Below are positions 19,072 through 26,420 of a stretch of 64,000 nt of DNA, one piece after another; the stretch's first letter is position 1; every line of letters begins with the position of its first letter. The stretch spans positions 21,431 through 85,430 of the forward strand of contig NZ_RHLN01000137.1 of NCBI RefSeq assembly GCF_004121075.1. Direction: 5' to 3'. The DNA comes from Lutibacter sp. HS1-25 (lineage in GTDB: Bacteria; Bacteroidota; Bacteroidia; Flavobacteriales; Flavobacteriaceae). A program made the translations under genes and the position numbers. Under the pieces are notes generated by a model. That model was not told where the DNA came from. It saw only the letters and a program-made list of their open reading frames with translations, and did no database searches.

Positions 19072-19518
19072 ATGAAAAATTTTATTTTAACAATAGCTTT
19101 TTTAACAGTTAGTTTTGTACAAGCGCAAATATTAGAGCCAGTAAAATGGACTACATCAGTAAAAAAAGTTTCCGACTCAGAATTTATACTAATAGCCACA
19201 GCTGAAATTGATGACAATTGGCATTTATATTCACAATCGGTTCCTGAAGACGGGCCTTTACCAACAACTTTTACTTTTGAAGGAAATGCTAATTACCTTA
19301 AAAAAGGAAATACATTAGAGGAAAAAGGACATACCATAAAAGACCCTGTTTTTGAAATGGAAATTAAATATTTTGAAATTAAAACAACCTTTAAACAGCA
19401 TATAAAATTAAAAACTAAAAATGCATTTAAAGTAAAAGCAGTCGTAGAATTTATGGTTTGTGATGACAGTAGATGTTTACCACCTAACGAAGTTGATTTG
19501 GTATTTAACGTACAATAA
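19072..19518 (+). CDS. Stand-alone DsbD alpha-domain (DsbC-like N-terminal) protein
   Basis: From the ATG at 19072 it encodes 148 residues with a signal peptide (to about residue 19) and a single immunoglobulin-like domain matching the N-terminal domain of the DsbD encoded next: both have EPVKWTTSV or NPVKWTTSV, WHLYSQSVPE and DPVFEM. Its redox pair is Cys130 and Cys135 in MVCDDSRCLPP. It probably takes electrons from the DsbD membrane domain or passes them on to partners as a separate soluble carrier. The gene is 12 bp before dsbD and looks like a tandem duplication of its 5' part. Confidence 0.82.
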   Translation: MKNFILTIAFLTVSFVQAQILEPVKWTTSVKKVSDSEFILIATAEIDDNWHLYSQSVPEDGPLPTTFTFEGNANYLKKGNTLEEKGHTIKDPVFEMEIKYFEIKTTFKQHIKLKTKNAFKVKAVVEFMVCDDSRCLPPNEVDLVFNVQ

Positions 19519-19530
19519 ATTAGAAGTGAA

Positions 19531-21474
19531 ATGAAAAGAAGTTTTTTATTTTTATTAGTATTATTATCATTTACAATTTCCCAAGCTCAAATTTATAATC
19601 CTGTAAAATGGACAACTTCTGTCGAGAAATTATCTGATACAGAATATAAATTAATTTCAAAGGCTTCTATAGATGCTGGTTGGCATTTATATTCACAATC
19701 TGTTCCTGAAAACGGGCCAAGCCCAACTGCATTTTTATATGATGATGGAGGAGGTAATTTCAAAATAAAAGGAAACACTTCTGAAGAAGAAGGGCATACA
19801 GTTGATGATCCTGTTTTTGAAATGAAGATTAAGTATTTTGAAAATACAGCTGTTTTTGAGCAAACTATTGAAATTGTTAAAGACATTACTAGTGTTGATG
19901 CTTTTGTTGAATTTATGGTTTGTGATGATACTAAATGCTTACCGCCAACTGAAGTAGAATTGGTATTTAATATTACCGAAAATAAAAAAGAAGCAACAAC
20001 AATAGTCACTAAATCAACTTCAAAAGAATCAAATAAAAGTCTTTGGGCAATTTTCTTTATAGCTTTTCTTTCGGGTTTTGCAGCATTGTTAACACCTTGT
20101 GTATTTCCAATGATACCTATGACGGTAAGTTTTTTTACAAAACAAAGTAAAAACAAAGCTGCAGGTATAAAAAATGCGATTATTTACGGTGTATCAATTA
20201 TGGTTATTTACGTTTTGTTAGGTACACTTGTTAGTTTAATTTTTGGAGCAGATGCCTTAAATGCGCTTTCAACCAATGTTTGGTTTAATCTTGTATTTTT
20301 TATATTGTTAATTGTATTTGCTGTTTCGTTTTTAGGAGCATTTGAAATTATGCTTCCAAATTCTTGGGCAAATAAAGTAGATAGTCAGGCAGATAGAGGT
20401 GGAATAATTGGAATTTTCTTTATGGCATTAGCCTTGGCAATTGTTTCGTTTTCTTGTACAGGTCCAATTGTTGGTACTTTATTAGTTGAAGCAGCGGGGG
20501 GTGGAAATCAAATCGGACCAATTATTGGGATGTTAGGTTTTTCATTGGCATTGGCAATTCCTTTTGCATTATTTGCAGCATTTCCAGGATGGTTAAATTC
20601 GTTGCCAAAATCTGGTGGGTGGTTAAATACTGTAAAAGTAGTTTTAGGGTTTTTAGAATTAGCATTGGCTTTTAAATTTTTATCAAATGCCGATTTGGTA
20701 TTGCAATTACATTGGTTAGAACGCGAAGTGTTTATTGCAATATGGATTGCTATTTTTGGGGTTTTAGCCTTGTATTTCTTTGGAAAAATACAATTACCAC
20801 ATGATTCACCTTTAACACATATTTCCGTAGGGAGATTAGGTTTAGGATTGTTATCGTTAACCTTTACCTTTTATATGATTCCTGGTCTTTGGGGAGCACC
20901 ACTAAATTTAATCAGTGCTTTTCCGCCAGCACAACATTATAGTGAAGCGCCTTATGGTGTTGGATTTACAAAATTGAGTAACGACTTAGTAATAAACGGC
21001 ACTGAAACTAAAATTCCTGAAGGTGCACATTTAATGGCTCCGCATAATATTTTGGCTTTTAACGATTACGATTTAGGTGTTGCGTATGCCAAAAAAGTAA
21101 ACAAACCTATTTTGATTGATTTTACAGGACATGCTTGTGTAAATTGTAGAAAAATGGAACAAAATGTATGGGTGAAAGATGAAATTTTACCTATTTTAAG
21201 AAACGATGTAGTGTTGATTTCTTTATATGTTGATGATAAGAGACCTTTACCAAACAATGAAGAGTTAGATTCAAAATTATATCCAGGTAAAAAGTTAAAA
21301 TATATTGGTCAAAAGTGGAGTGAGCTACAAACCATTAAATACAAAACAAATTCACAACCTTTTTATGTGTTGATGGATTTAAATGAAGAAAAATTAAATG
21401 AGCCAGCAGCTTATACTCCAAATGTTGATGAATATCTCGAATGGTTAAATGAAGGTATTTTAAACTTTAAATAA
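19531..21474 (+). CDS. dsbD: Thiol:disulfide interchange protein DsbD
   Basis: The 647-residue protein has all three DsbD modules and all three cysteine pairs. The periplasmic alpha domain (about 20-148) has Cys131/Cys136 in VCDDTKCLPP. The membrane domain (about 170-445, eight hydrophobic segments) has Cys190 in LLTPCVFPM and Cys309 in VSFSCTGPIVG. The C-terminal thioredoxin domain (about 505-645) has CVNC at 536-539. DsbD carries electrons from cytoplasmic thioredoxin across the inner membrane. Here it probably feeds the periplasmic CxxC proteins encoded around it. Confidence 0.94.
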   Translation: MKRSFLFLLVLLSFTISQAQIYNPVKWTTSVEKLSDTEYKLISKASIDAGWHLYSQSVPENGPSPTAFLYDDGGGNFKIKGNTSEEEGHTVDDPVFEMKIKYFENTAVFEQTIEIVKDITSVDAFVEFMVCDDTKCLPPTEVELVFNITENKKEATTIVTKSTSKESNKSLWAIFFIAFLSGFAALLTPCVFPMIPMTVSFFTKQSKNKAAGIKNAIIYGVSIMVIYVLLGTLVSLIFGADALNALSTNVWFNLVFFILLIVFAVSFLGAFEIMLPNSWANKVDSQADRGGIIGIFFMALALAIVSFSCTGPIVGTLLVEAAGGGNQIGPIIGMLGFSLALAIPFALFAAFPGWLNSLPKSGGWLNTVKVVLGFLELALAFKFLSNADLVLQLHWLEREVFIAIWIAIFGVLALYFFGKIQLPHDSPLTHISVGRLGLGLLSLTFTFYMIPGLWGAPLNLISAFPPAQHYSEAPYGVGFTKLSNDLVINGTETKIPEGAHLMAPHNILAFNDYDLGVAYAKKVNKPILIDFTGHACVNCRKMEQNVWVKDEILPILRNDVVLISLYVDDKRPLPNNEELDSKLYPGKKLKYIGQKWSELQTIKYKTNSQPFYVLMDLNEEKLNEPAAYTPNVDEYLEWLNEGILNFK

Positions 21475-21516
21475 ATTGAAGTTGTAATATTTTAGTATAA
21501 ATTTTAAAATATAAAA

Positions 21517-22683
21517 ATGAAACAAAAAGTACAGTTAATATTTTTGGCAATCAGTTTAATGTTTGCCAATTTAGTAAGTGCACAAAAAAATATAGAGGTG
21601 CCTTTTTATACCAAAGGACCTTTAATGTATGTTAATGTTGAATTAGGAGGTGAATATTGTACTTTTTTGTTTGATACAGGTGCAAGTAATAGTATTATAT
21701 CTATAGAATTTGCAAAAAGGTTGGGTATAAACTTAGATAAAGAAACCCACGTACGTAGTTTTGGTGGTGTCCAAAATGCTTATGATATTGTAATTCCAGA
21801 ATTAAAGCTTGGAGCATATACTAGACAAAATGTAAAAGCAATGGCCATTCCCAATGTAACTTCAGGTCAAGGTGATTATGTAGGTGTTATTGGCGCTGAA
21901 TTTCTGAAAAACATGGTTTTAAATATTGATTATGAAAGAGGGGTAATGACTTTCGGATCAAAAGTAAAAGTAGATAAAAATAAAAGTGTAAAAATACCAA
22001 TGATTTTTGGAGGTGGACTTCCGCTTATTGATGTTCGATTGTTAGATCATAAGCAACATTATATTTTAGGTAAAATGATTGTTGATACAGGAGCTGATGC
22101 ATACTTATTATTTAATTCTGATGCAGAAAAAAAGTATGGCTATGCAGAAAGTTTTAATCAAAAATTTGAGGATGTAACTTTCAGTCCAGCAGGACAATTT
22201 CGTACAATTTTAGGTAGAACATCTGGATTTGGAATGGGGACAATTGAAGTGGAAGGTGTGCCAATGAAGGTAATTTCACCAAATGAACATACACCAGACA
22301 TGCGCAATGATGTTCTTGGTTTTATTGGCAACAAACTTTTAAGTAGATACCATATAACATTTGATGGCATAAACAATTTACTTTATTTGACTCCAAATAG
22401 TATTGCTAATGCACCTACGTATGCAAATTTGGTTGGGTTTCGATTTATGGCAAATAGAGATAGGAATTTTGTATTAATGCAAATTGTTGAAAACGGTACA
22501 GCTGATAAAGCGGGTTTAATAAATGGCGATGTAATTACAATGATTGATGGAAGAAAAGCAAGTCAAACAAATATTGATGAATTTCTTTCATTATTTTCAA
22601 CTATAGGTAATGAAATTGAAATTACTTATTCCAGAAATCAAAAGGTTTTAAAAACAACTATGGTGGTTAATGATATATTATAA
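21517..22683 (+). CDS. Secreted retropepsin-like aspartyl protease with PDZ domain
   Basis: The 388 residues start with a signal peptide ending NLVSAQ. Two Asp-Thr-Gly motifs are present, LFDTGASNS (Asp53) and IVDTGADAY (Asp190), each in a retropepsin-like beta context, so one chain may form the two-aspartate active site that retroviral enzymes build from a dimer. A PDZ domain (about 305-388) contains GTADKAGLINGDVITMIDG. Such proteins in Bacteroidota are usually annotated only as aspartyl protease family. Substrates are unknown. It lies 42 bp after dsbD and 33 bp before another TlpA-like gene on the same strand. Confidence 0.85.
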   Translation: MKQKVQLIFLAISLMFANLVSAQKNIEVPFYTKGPLMYVNVELGGEYCTFLFDTGASNSIISIEFAKRLGINLDKETHVRSFGGVQNAYDIVIPELKLGAYTRQNVKAMAIPNVTSGQGDYVGVIGAEFLKNMVLNIDYERGVMTFGSKVKVDKNKSVKIPMIFGGGLPLIDVRLLDHKQHYILGKMIVDTGADAYLLFNSDAEKKYGYAESFNQKFEDVTFSPAGQFRTILGRTSGFGMGTIEVEGVPMKVISPNEHTPDMRNDVLGFIGNKLLSRYHITFDGINNLLYLTPNSIANAPTYANLVGFRFMANRDRNFVLMQIVENGTADKAGLINGDVITMIDGRKASQTNIDEFLSLFSTIGNEIEITYSRNQKVLKTTMVVNDIL

Positions 22684-22716
22684 CTGTTTTAATAAAGTTT
22701 AAAATGTAAATTAAAA

Positions 22717-24135
22717 ATGAAGGATAAAATACAACAAAATATTATAAAAGGAATTGTTATTGTAGCAGTAGTTTTACTAACCTTGGGTTTTCAAAGCTTA
22801 CCTAATAACAACAATAAGGTTACAATTAAAGGAACTACTTTAGTAAAAGGTGATAAATTTGAATTGATATACAATACATTTAATTTTTCCTTTAATTATG
22901 GTGAGTTTGCAATTCAGGAAGATGGCAGTTTTAATGGTGAAATTTTTATTTCTGAACCTGTTTTTGGTAAAGCTAGAATTATAAATGACAGACGAACCGT
23001 TAAAATATTTCCTTTGTTTATTAAGCCAGGATCTTCAATTGAACTCAATATAAGTGAAAATGAAGTAGAGTATAAAGGTGAATTGAAAAATGAAAATGAG
23101 TTTTTTAAAAAATTTGAAATAGAAGTTACAATGGGTACGTTTAAGTACTACAACTCTACTAATTTTGATGATTTTACAATTTTAGATGCGTTAAATGAAA
23201 AAAATAAGGCTATACTTTCTGAAACGCAACTTGATGAAGAATTTAAACAATATGTAGCTTCTTGGTTAAATTATTCATATCAATCAATCAAATACAGAAT
23301 TATTGCAAAAGCTGATGTAAATAATTTAGATTTACCTAATGAGGTTATTAATTTTATAACAGAAACAAGCTATGATAAGTTTAGCTCTTCAGCCATATTG
23401 GGTGTACAAGATTGGAGGAGTTTTTTAGATAACTATTTTAAGGTTCAAAATAAATATATTAAAAGTAATTCAATAAAATTATATGACCGTTTTGTGCAGA
23501 TTGAAAATACTTTTATAAAAGATCGTTACGCTTTATATCTTGTTAATAGTTTAGTAAATTTAAGAACTGGTATGGATGGAACTTGTAGAAAACAAGTTGA
23601 AAGCATCTCATCTTTTGTGAAATATCCACAAACAAAAAAAAGTTTAGATTCGTTGTATAGTCAGCTTTCTAAATACGAATCAGAATACAAACATTTATTA
23701 AAAGGCAAACCTGCTCCAGGATTTACATTTGAAGATGTAAATGGTAAAATAGTGTCTTTAAGTGATTTTAAAGGAAAGTATGTTTTTCTAGATGTATGGA
23801 ATATTTACTGCGGGCCATGTATTGCACAAATACCTTATATTAAAAAATACGAAGAGGAATTGAAAGATGAAAATATTGCATTTATTGCGGTTTCTTGCGA
23901 TAGGCAAAAAGAAAAACAAAAGTGGAAAGATTTTGTGATTAAAAAAGAAATGGTTGGACACCAGTTAATTATGGATAACGGAAGAGATTCAGATTTTTTG
24001 ATAGATTACAATATCAAAGGTTTTCCAACATTTATAGTTATTGATCCTGAAGGGAATATGGTAGATTACAAATTCTTATTACCAGAAAATAAAGAATTCT
24101 TCCCAACTTTACTTAATATTATCAAATCAGATTAA
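22717..24135 (+). CDS. TlpA-like disulfide reductase (CGPC)
   Basis: The 472-residue protein has an N-terminal hydrophobic segment (about residues 9-27), a beta domain like DUF4369 (about 33-115), a helical middle and a C-terminal TlpA domain (about 330-472). The redox motif is CGPC at residues 365-368 in WNIYCGPCIAQIP, and the cis-Pro loop is KGFPTFIVIDPEG. It has the same architecture as the protein at 13786-15165 and is a diverged paralogue. It closes the redox/protease run, and a bidirectional terminator follows. It probably reduces disulfides in the periplasm; its N-terminus could be an anchor rather than a cleaved signal. Confidence 0.88.
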   Translation: MKDKIQQNIIKGIVIVAVVLLTLGFQSLPNNNNKVTIKGTTLVKGDKFELIYNTFNFSFNYGEFAIQEDGSFNGEIFISEPVFGKARIINDRRTVKIFPLFIKPGSSIELNISENEVEYKGELKNENEFFKKFEIEVTMGTFKYYNSTNFDDFTILDALNEKNKAILSETQLDEEFKQYVASWLNYSYQSIKYRIIAKADVNNLDLPNEVINFITETSYDKFSSSAILGVQDWRSFLDNYFKVQNKYIKSNSIKLYDRFVQIENTFIKDRYALYLVNSLVNLRTGMDGTCRKQVESISSFVKYPQTKKSLDSLYSQLSKYESEYKHLLKGKPAPGFTFEDVNGKIVSLSDFKGKYVFLDVWNIYCGPCIAQIPYIKKYEEELKDENIAFIAVSCDRQKEKQKWKDFVIKKEMVGHQLIMDNGRDSDFLIDYNIKGFPTFIVIDPEGNMVDYKFLLPENKEFFPTLLNIIKSD

Positions 24136-24184
24136 GAGTTTTTTGTAAATAGAAGTTTAAATTCAACACAATAAGATTTATAAT

Positions 24185-24220
24185 AAAAAAGCCCTAATTA
24201 CTTGTAATTAAGGCTTTTTT
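24185..24220. terminator. Bidirectional terminator between the TlpA-like gene and tmRNA
   Basis: GCC-C-TAATTA pairs with TAATTA-A-GGC around CTTG, with one mismatch. It is flanked by six A residues on the left and six T residues on the right, so it can end both converging transcripts. Confidence 0.85.
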
Positions 24221-24231
24221 ATTATGAATAG

Positions 24232-24622
24232 TGGAGACGCCGGGAATCGAACCCGGGTCCAAACAAGCAACCAAAGTACTTTCTACATGTTTAGTTTTCG
24301 TTTGATTTTTGTCTTAAAGCTGACCGAAAACAGCCTACTTAAAGCTTAGCTTCTTAAGTTTCAAAACACCCCCAAAGCTTAGGTGTTTCTATGTTAACTT
24401 TTACGATGCCTCTATATTGACCGCCGCTAACCAAGGCTTTCAAGAGACATTTAGCTTGCACACCTAGTGTGCCGAGGCTTATCCTACTGTGATTCGGATT
24501 AAGCAGCTAAAGCGTAGTTATCTTCGCCGTTTAAATAGTTGAAATTGAGATTTACGAGTGCTATTTCATTACTCGACATGCTTATAGTTTAATTGACCTT
24601 GCAGTCAAAACCAGTCGTCCCC
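24232..24622 (-). ncRNA. ssrA: Transfer-messenger RNA (tmRNA)
   Basis: The minus strand starts with GGGGACGACTGG and ends with a T-arm (GGGTTCGATTCCC) and CGTCTCC plus discriminator A. GGGGACG and CGTCTCC pair as the acceptor stem with one G-U. An internal reading frame encodes GEDNYALAA followed by TAA (24520-24549 region), so with the charged Ala the tag is AGEDNYALAA, close to tags known from other Bacteroidota. The bases after the discriminator are CTA, so the 3' CCA is not encoded and must be added. tmRNA with SmpB frees stalled ribosomes and marks the protein for degradation. Confidence 0.96.
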
Positions 24623-24655
24623 AATAAGTCAAAGAGCTAAATTCTTTAAAGAACG

Positions 24656-24663
24656 CAAATGTA
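24656..24663 (-). promoter_or_regulatory. -7 element of tmRNA gene
   Basis: TACATTTG on the minus strand matches TAnnTTTG. It lies 33 bp upstream of the mature tmRNA 5' end, which leaves a leader of about 25-28 nt to be removed by RNase P. Confidence 0.5.
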
Positions 24664-24743
24664 TAAAAAATCTAATACATATTTAGTTGTCTGTTTCTTT
24701 AATTCACAATATCTTAGTAGCAACATTTATACCACTTTGAATT

Positions 24744-25946
24744 ATGAAATTAGGAATCATCAAAGAGCGTAAAAATCCGCCAGATCGTCGTGTAGTTCTT
24801 AGTCCTTCGGCTTGTGAAAAAATGTTATCACTTTATCCTGAGCTAATTATTAAAGTTGAAAGTTCAAGTGATCGTTTTTTTACTGATGAAGATTATATAA
24901 GTAAAGGTATTGAAGTGGTAAACGATGTTTCGGATTGCGATGTTTTACTAGGCGTAAAAGAGGTGCCTGTTGAATATTTAATTCCAAATAAAAAGTATTT
25001 TTTCTTTTCTCATACCATAAAAAAGCAAGTTCACAATCGCAAATTATTACAAGCTATTTTATTAAAAAATATTGAGTTTTACGATCACGAACTTATTGTA
25101 AATCAAAAAGGTCAACGTTTGGTAGCCTTTGGAAAGTACGCTGGTATAGTTGGTACATATAATGCATTTAGAACTTATGGTTTAAAGTACAATTTGTTTC
25201 AACTGCCCAAAGCATCTCAATTACAAGATAAGCAGATGCTAGTTTCTGAGCTTCAAAAAATAAAGCTACCCAATATTAAAATAGTTTTAACAGGTAAAGG
25301 CAGGGTTGGTAAAAGTGCAAAAGAAATGTTGGAAAGTATAGATTTGCGTGAAGTTTCGGTTGATGAATTTTTGAATAAAACTTTTAATGAACCAGTTTAT
25401 ACTCAAATAGATGTGTTGGATTATAATAAGCGTAAAGATGGAAAGGTGATGGGCGAACTTGATTTTTTTACAAATCCTACTGAATACAAAAGTGATTTTA
25501 TGCGTTTTGCTAAAGTGGCAGAGATGTACATTGTTTGTCATTTCTACGGAAGTGGCTCTCCATTTATTTTTACAAATGAAGATGCTAAAAATAAAAATTT
25601 CAACATAAAAGTGGTGGCAGATATAAGTTGTGATATAAACGGACCTGTGGCTTCAACCATACGATCTTCAACAATTCAGAATCCTATTTATGGTTACGAT
25701 CCAATTACAGCAAAAGAGGTCGATTTTAAAAATAATAACGCAATAGCTGTAATGGCAGTTGATAATTTGCCTTGCGAATTGCCAAAAGATGCTTCAGAAG
25801 GTTTTGGCCAAAGTTTTATGGAAAATGTAATTCCAGCATTTTTTAACAACGATAAAGATGGTATTCTTTTTAGAGCAAGAATGACCCAAAATGGAAAATT
25901 AACCCCACGTTTTAACTATTTACAAGATTTTATTGATGGAAAATAA
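24744..25946 (+). CDS. Alanine dehydrogenase/saccharopine dehydrogenase-like NAD(P)-dependent enzyme
   Basis: The 400-residue protein begins MKLGIIKERKNPPDRRVVLSP, the start of the AlaDh/PNT N-terminal domain, in which the early Lys and Arg bind the substrate carboxylate. Residues 85-140 have YFFFSHTIKKQ and GKYAGIVGTYNAF as in NAD-dependent saccharopine dehydrogenases (lysine-forming type). The nucleotide domain has KIVLTGKGRVGKSAKEML (about residues 178-195) and VVADISCDINGPVASTIR. The latter is typical of the saccharopine-type branch. The exact substrate is not certain. It overlaps the following small gene by 11 bp. Confidence 0.8.
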   Translation: MKLGIIKERKNPPDRRVVLSPSACEKMLSLYPELIIKVESSSDRFFTDEDYISKGIEVVNDVSDCDVLLGVKEVPVEYLIPNKKYFFFSHTIKKQVHNRKLLQAILLKNIEFYDHELIVNQKGQRLVAFGKYAGIVGTYNAFRTYGLKYNLFQLPKASQLQDKQMLVSELQKIKLPNIKIVLTGKGRVGKSAKEMLESIDLREVSVDEFLNKTFNEPVYTQIDVLDYNKRKDGKVMGELDFFTNPTEYKSDFMRFAKVAEMYIVCHFYGSGSPFIFTNEDAKNKNFNIKVVADISCDINGPVASTIRSSTIQNPIYGYDPITAKEVDFKNNNAIAVMAVDNLPCELPKDASEGFGQSFMENVIPAFFNNDKDGILFRARMTQNGKLTPRFNYLQDFIDGK

Positions 25947-26157
25947 ACAACATCAACAACTTATTAAGTTGGCAAATACCAAAATGCCTTATGGAAAATA
26001 TAAAGGAAGGTTTTTAATAGATTTACCCGAACATTATATAGTATGGTATAATAGTAAAGGGTTTCCATCAGGTACTTTTGGAGATCAATTACGATTGATT
26101 TACGAAATTAAATTAAACGGATTGGAAGATTTAGTGCGAAAATTAAAAGAAACCTAG
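25936..26157 (+). CDS. DUF3820-family protein
   Basis: The 73-residue cytoplasmic protein has the DUF3820 core: MPYGKYKG, then LIDLPEHYIVWYNSKGFPSG and GDQLRLIYEIKLNGL. Family members are small conserved proteins of unknown function. The start is taken at the ATG at 25936, inside the 3' end of the upstream dehydrogenase gene. A TTG just before it at 25933 is less likely. The overlap suggests translational coupling with the dehydrogenase. Confidence 0.85.
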   Translation: MENKQHQQLIKLANTKMPYGKYKGRFLIDLPEHYIVWYNSKGFPSGTFGDQLRLIYEIKLNGLEDLVRKLKET

Positions 26158-26420
26158 TCTTTGTTTTGTTTGTATTTATAGGTTTATAAACAATATATCT
26201 AAAAGATAATTGCTAAAATATTTTAAAATAAAAGTAGCTGAAAGTTTGACTTCTAAATTTAAGAATTACTTATTTGAAGTAGCAAGAAAATAATTAAAAA
26301 AAGTTGAATAACTTTTCAACATCAAAATGTTAATTATTAATTGGTGTAAAAGACGATTCGGTTTTAAATATTCAATAATTTTATTTTTTGAAAAATTAAT
26401 CAATTATAAACCAATTAAAA

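Noticed and set aside
19593..20156. 187-residue open frame opposite dsbD
   Set aside because: It is antisense to a well supported gene, has low-complexity Ser/Val composition and no family features.
24233..24265. Possible tRNA gene on the minus strand (T-arm and acceptor end)
   Set aside because: The matching 5' acceptor half lies almost 360 bp away and a tag reading frame is in between, so it is the tRNA-like end of tmRNA and not a tRNA.
26158..26420. Cobalamin riboswitch before the B12-dependent reductase gene
   Set aside because: The stretch is AT-rich and I found neither the B12-box core nor the expected helices.
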